The position numbers were made by a program, and so were the translations under genes. The notes under the pieces are model-generated. The model ran no database searches. It was not told the origin of the DNA and saw only the letters and a program-made list of their open reading frames with translations. A stretch of 64,000 nucleotides of DNA from contig CAZCHE010000005.1 in the NCBI GenBank assembly GCA_964498395.1, positions 186,001 through 250,000 of the forward strand, read 5' to 3'. This DNA comes from Parapedobacter sp964498395. Its GTDB lineage: Bacteria; Bacteroidota; Bacteroidia; Sphingobacteriales; Sphingobacteriaceae. Positions 61,895-64,000 of this stretch are shown here, piece by piece (position 1 is the stretch's first letter; each line of letters begins with the position of its first letter).

Positions 61895-62265
61895 TAGTTA
61901 GCCACCTCCTCTGCTTTAGGCGCTTCGGCCTTTTTGTTAAAAGCACCACTGCGTTTCTTCTCGTTGTAAGCAATGGCGTGTTTGTCCAATCTGATCGTCA
62001 GGAAACGCATTACCCGCTCATCACGCTTGTATTCAATTTCCAGTTTACTGATCAATTCACCTGGAGCCTTGAATTCTGTTAGGTGATAGAATCCGGTTGT
62101 TTTTTTCTCAATCGGATACGCTAATTTTTTCAAACCCCAATTATCCTCGTGGATAATTTCGGCTCCGCCTTCGCTCAGGATGTTTTTGAATTTGGCAATG
62201 ACCTCCTTCGAAACCTCCTCAGAAAGCAACGGGGTAAGAATGATAACGGTTTCGTACTGTTGCAT
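61894..62265 (-). CDS. rpsF: 30S ribosomal protein S6
   Basis: 123 residues: MQQYETVIILTPLLSEE, LKKLAYPIEKKTTGFYHLTE and RDERVMRFLTIRLDKHA. A short Lys/Ala/Glu tail follows the fold. First gene of the operon, with a full promoter upstream. In other bacteria an S6:S18 complex binds the leader to control translation. Confidence 0.98.
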   Translation of the reverse strand: MQQYETVIILTPLLSEEVSKEVIAKFKNILSEGGAEIIHEDNWGLKKLAYPIEKKTTGFYHLTEFKAPGELISKLEIEYKRDERVMRFLTIRLDKHAIAYNEKKRSGAFNKKAEAPKAEEVAN

Positions 62266-62316
62266 ACTTTGTTGAAATGTAAAATTAATTAACTAATTCC
62301 GCCTTAAAACGGGCTG

Positions 62317-62347
62317 CAAAGTTATACATAATGTTTTTGATATCAAA
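62317..62347 (-). promoter_or_regulatory. Promoter of rpsF-rpsR-rplI
   Basis: On the minus strand TTTG (62344-62347), exactly 19 nt, TAACTTTG (62317-62324): a full-consensus match 52 bases before rpsF. Confidence 0.85.
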
Positions 62348-62377
62348 ACGCTACGGAAATAATTTTTCCGGTCAGAA

Positions 62378-62408
62378 TTTGAATAATTAAAATAAAGCGT
62401 TACCTTTG
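62378..62408 (+). promoter_or_regulatory. Promoter of rplU-rpmA
   Basis: TTTG (62378-62381), exactly 19 nt, TACCTTTG (62401-62408): a full-consensus match 47 bases before rplU, divergent from the rpsF promoter. Confidence 0.85.
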
Positions 62409-62454
62409 CGCTTCATTTTAGAAACGATATTTTATAATTTTTAATTTATTAACA

Positions 62455-62766
62455 ATGTACGCAATAGTAGATATAGCCGGACAGCAATTCAAAGTTGCAA
62501 AAGACCAGCAGCTCTTTGTGCATCGCTTACAAGGAGATGAAGGCGCTAGTATTGAATTTGACAATGTATTGTTAGCGGAAGATGGTGGCAAATTCTCCGT
62601 GGGTGTACCCACTGTAAAAGGAGCCAAGGTTTCTGCTAAGATCCTGTCACATTTGAAAGGTGATAAAGTGATTGTTTTCAAAAAGAAACGCCGTAAGGGC
62701 TACAAAAAGAAAAATGGTCACCGTCAACAGTTCACCAAAATTGAGATCACCGGGATCACGTTATAA
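62455..62766 (+). CDS. rplU: 50S ribosomal protein L21
   Basis: 103 residues, the normal length. MYAIVDIAGQQFKVAKDQQL and KGDKVIVFKKKRRKGYKKKN, then GHRQQFTKIEITGI are the L21 signature. First gene of rplU-rpmA. Confidence 0.98.
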   Translation: MYAIVDIAGQQFKVAKDQQLFVHRLQGDEGASIEFDNVLLAEDGGKFSVGVPTVKGAKVSAKILSHLKGDKVIVFKKKRRKGYKKKNGHRQQFTKIEITGITL

Positions 62767-62816
62767 AATCAGATTGTTTAATTGGGCTTTTGCCTTAACA
62801 TATACATACATAAGAC

Positions 62817-63257
62817 ATGGCACATAAAAAAGGTGCGGGTAGTTCGAAGAACGGCCGTGAGTCACATAGCAAGCGTTTGGGCGTAAAAATATTTGGTGGG
62901 CAAGAAGCCATTGCCGGTAACATCATCGTTCGCCAACGGGGTACTAAACACCATCCTGACCAGAATGTCGGCATGGGTAAGGATCATACCTTGTTTGCAC
63001 TGATCGACGGGAAGGTGGTATTCCGTAAAAAAGCGAATAACAAATCATACGTTTCTGTCCTGCCAATCGAGCAAGAGGTGGTTGTCGAACAACCAAAGGC
63101 TGCTGAGAAAAAAGTAACCGCTAAAAAGGCAGTTGCCAAAGCAGAGGAAGCAGAAGTAGTTGCGGCTGAGAAACCGGAACCTGCAAAAGCGCCTAAGAAG
63201 ACAGCTAAGGCTTCAAAAGCAGAAGCAGCTGCTGACGAGGCAGCGACTGAAGAATAA
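62817..63257 (+). CDS. rpmA: 50S ribosomal protein L27 with long charged C-terminal extension
   Basis: 146 residues. Residues 1-84 are a complete L27 (MAHKKGAGSSKNGRESHSKR, LGVKIFGGQEAIAGNIIVRQ, RGTKHHPDQNVGMGKDHTLF). The other 62 residues form an Ala/Lys/Glu-rich tail (AEKKVTAKKAVAKAEEAEVV...), whereas L27 is usually about 85-90 residues long. The N-terminus starts directly with MAHKK, so no protease-cleaved leader as in Firmicutes is seen. The tail reads in frame to a stop just before a strong terminator, so it is not an artefact of a missed stop. Confidence 0.96.
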   Translation: MAHKKGAGSSKNGRESHSKRLGVKIFGGQEAIAGNIIVRQRGTKHHPDQNVGMGKDHTLFALIDGKVVFRKKANNKSYVSVLPIEQEVVVEQPKAAEKKVTAKKAVAKAEEAEVVAAEKPEPAKAPKKTAKASKAEAAADEAATEE

Positions 63258-63283
63258 GGCTAAAAATCAATTAGCTTATTTGG

Positions 63284-63314
63284 AAAACCACGAGCAATAT
63301 GTTCGTGGTTTTTT
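63284..63314 (+). terminator. Terminator of rplU-rpmA
   Basis: A 12-bp stem (AAAACCACGAGC / GTTCGTGGTTTT, one G-T pair) with a 5-base loop and six T. Confidence 0.9.
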
Positions 63315-63334
63315 ATTGAACGCGCTTTTTTGTT

Positions 63335-63404
63335 TTGGAACGCGGATGACACTGATGGAACGCCTGCCTGCCGCAGGCAGGGATTTACACGGATTTATTT
63401 CTCC
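63335..63404 (-). repeat. dispersed repeat with CCTGCCTGC palindrome, copy 2 (reverse orientation)
   Basis: The palindrome CCTGCCTGC-C-GCAGGCAGG is at 63363-63381. Its reverse complement and flanks align with 47209-47268. GGAACGCGGATGACACTGAT on one side and GATTTACACGGATTTATTT on the other are the usual phrases of this intergenic family; more of the same kind (ATCCGCGCTAATCTGC) continues to about 63470. Confidence 0.75.
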
Positions 63405-63530
63405 CCGTGCTGCCTTTACACTTTTAAGACAGGTATACGAACAGTTTATATCCGCGCTAATCTGCTTAACTATCTCGATGTGGCCGAGAGTGTGGGGCTG
63501 TGGGCCACATAAAATCCGCATTCCATTCCA

Positions 63531-64000
63531 TCACACCTCTTCTTCCAGCAGTTGTTTCTCGTGCAATTCAAAGTAATTGCCCTGCATAGCCAGTAATTCT
63601 TCGTGTGTGCCTTCCTCGATGATGGTACCCTCATCCAATACGATAATATGATCGGCATTTTTGATGGTCGATACCCTGTGGGCAATGAAAATGGTGCTCT
63701 TGCCCTGCATGGCCGCACTTAGATTGCGGAGGATTTCTTCTTCGGTTCTGGTATCTACCGCAGATAGGCAATCATCGAACACCAATATCTGCGGCTCCTT
63801 AATCAGGGCGCGAGCGATGGATACCCGTTGTTTCTGCCCGCCTGAAAGCGTGATGCCCCGCTCACCGATGGACGTTTCGAAACCGTTGTCAAAGGCCACG
63901 ATATTATCATATACTGCCGCACGCTTCGCTGCTTCCTCTACTTGGGCCATGTCTGCTCGATCCAATCCAAAAGCGATGTTGTTTGCGATGGTTTCGGAAA
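63531..64000 (-). CDS. ABC exporter, C-terminal nucleotide-binding part (cut by window end)
   Basis: About 156 residues are visible; the frame is open at the right edge and continues upstream of the gene segment seen. Present are the pre-signature region (SETIANNIAFGLDRAD), the ABC signature LSGGQKQRVSIARAL, Walker B ILVFDDCLSAVD and the H-loop IFIAHRVSTIKNAD, ending KQLLEEEV. This arrangement is that of fused permease-ATPase exporters (MsbA/multidrug type). Substrate unknown. Confidence 0.92.
   Translation of the reverse strand, partial: SETIANNIAFGLDRADMAQVEEAAKRAAVYDNIVAFDNGFETSIGERGITLSGGQKQRVSIARALIKEPQILVFDDCLSAVDTRTEEEILRNLSAAMQGKSTIFIAHRVSTIKNADHIIVLDEGTIIEEGTHEELLAMQGNYFELHEKQLLEEEV

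Noticed and set aside
63160..63576. 138-codon frame overlapping the rpmA end and the repeat
   Set aside because: Out of frame with rpmA, crosses a strong terminator and a palindromic repeat.

Overview
The window reads as a chromosomal segment of a Bacteroidota bacterium, most likely a Sphingobacteriaceae relative. The genus is an inference. Direct support: a SusC/SusD pair, a type IX secretion cargo with a type B (gliding-type) C-terminal domain next to a PorP/SprF-like protein, TonB-plug motifs fused to an M56 peptidase, and many promoters of the Bacteroidota form TAnnTTTG with TTTG/TTG about 18-20 nt upstream. Base composition is moderate, with AT-rich islands around 36.5-38 kb, 48.2-48.8 kb and 55-58 kb that look accessory.

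Layout. 1-3.3 kb: the end of a repeat-rich secreted MBG-domain protein and its PorP-like partner. 3.4-9.5 kb: citrate synthase, a BlaI/M56 sensor pair, the conserved prs-L25-pth group and tRNA-Gln. 9.8-17.8 kb: two tandem 1005-residue DUF2723 (TMEM260-like) proteins around a WYL regulator, then a Ycf48-like propeller. 17.9-20.4 kb: a Xre/RES toxin-antitoxin pair, then pyrR-pyrB. 20.7-32.5 kb: a co-directional envelope cluster (TPR protein, chimeric TPR protein, outer-membrane barrel, HU-TM-SPOR protein, ExbB, ExbD, TonB, folC). 32.5-36.4 kb: the opposing genes ansA, tatD, an FKBP lipoprotein and nrnA. 36.5-38.4 kb: a small island with HigBA, a nuclease-like fragment, three copies of a short repeat and tRNA-Ser. 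38.5-47.2 kb: housekeeping genes (7TM-HD phosphodiesterase, rpe, aconitase, lepA, folD). 47.2-48.2 kb: a dispersed repeat, a His/Asp-rich lipoprotein and a LapA-like protein. 48.9-55.8 kb: a SusCD nutrient-uptake locus and two small secreted proteins. 55.2-61 kb: intact pntA1-pntA2-pntB with decayed copies of the pntB 3' end and an AAA/DUF4143 ATPase downstream. 61.1-63.3 kb: ribosomal protein genes in two divergent units (S6-S18-L9; L21-L27). 63.5 kb to the edge: the C-terminal part of an ABC exporter.

Two points stand out. First, the 20.7-32.5 kb cluster reads like a proton-driven envelope machine: an ExbB/ExbD/TonB motor, an outer-membrane barrel, a SPOR peptidoglycan binder with a cytoplasmic HU-like head, and large periplasmic TPR proteins. 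Its second gene is a chimera joining the N-terminus of the barrel gene to the C-terminal three quarters of the TPR gene. This fits a tandem duplication followed by an internal deletion. Second, at least three degraded pieces of pntB lie downstream of the intact gene, interleaved with accessory genes, marking a spot of repeated duplication and decay.

All calls rest on reading the sequence and on knowledge of protein families. No database search was made, and percentages are by eye.
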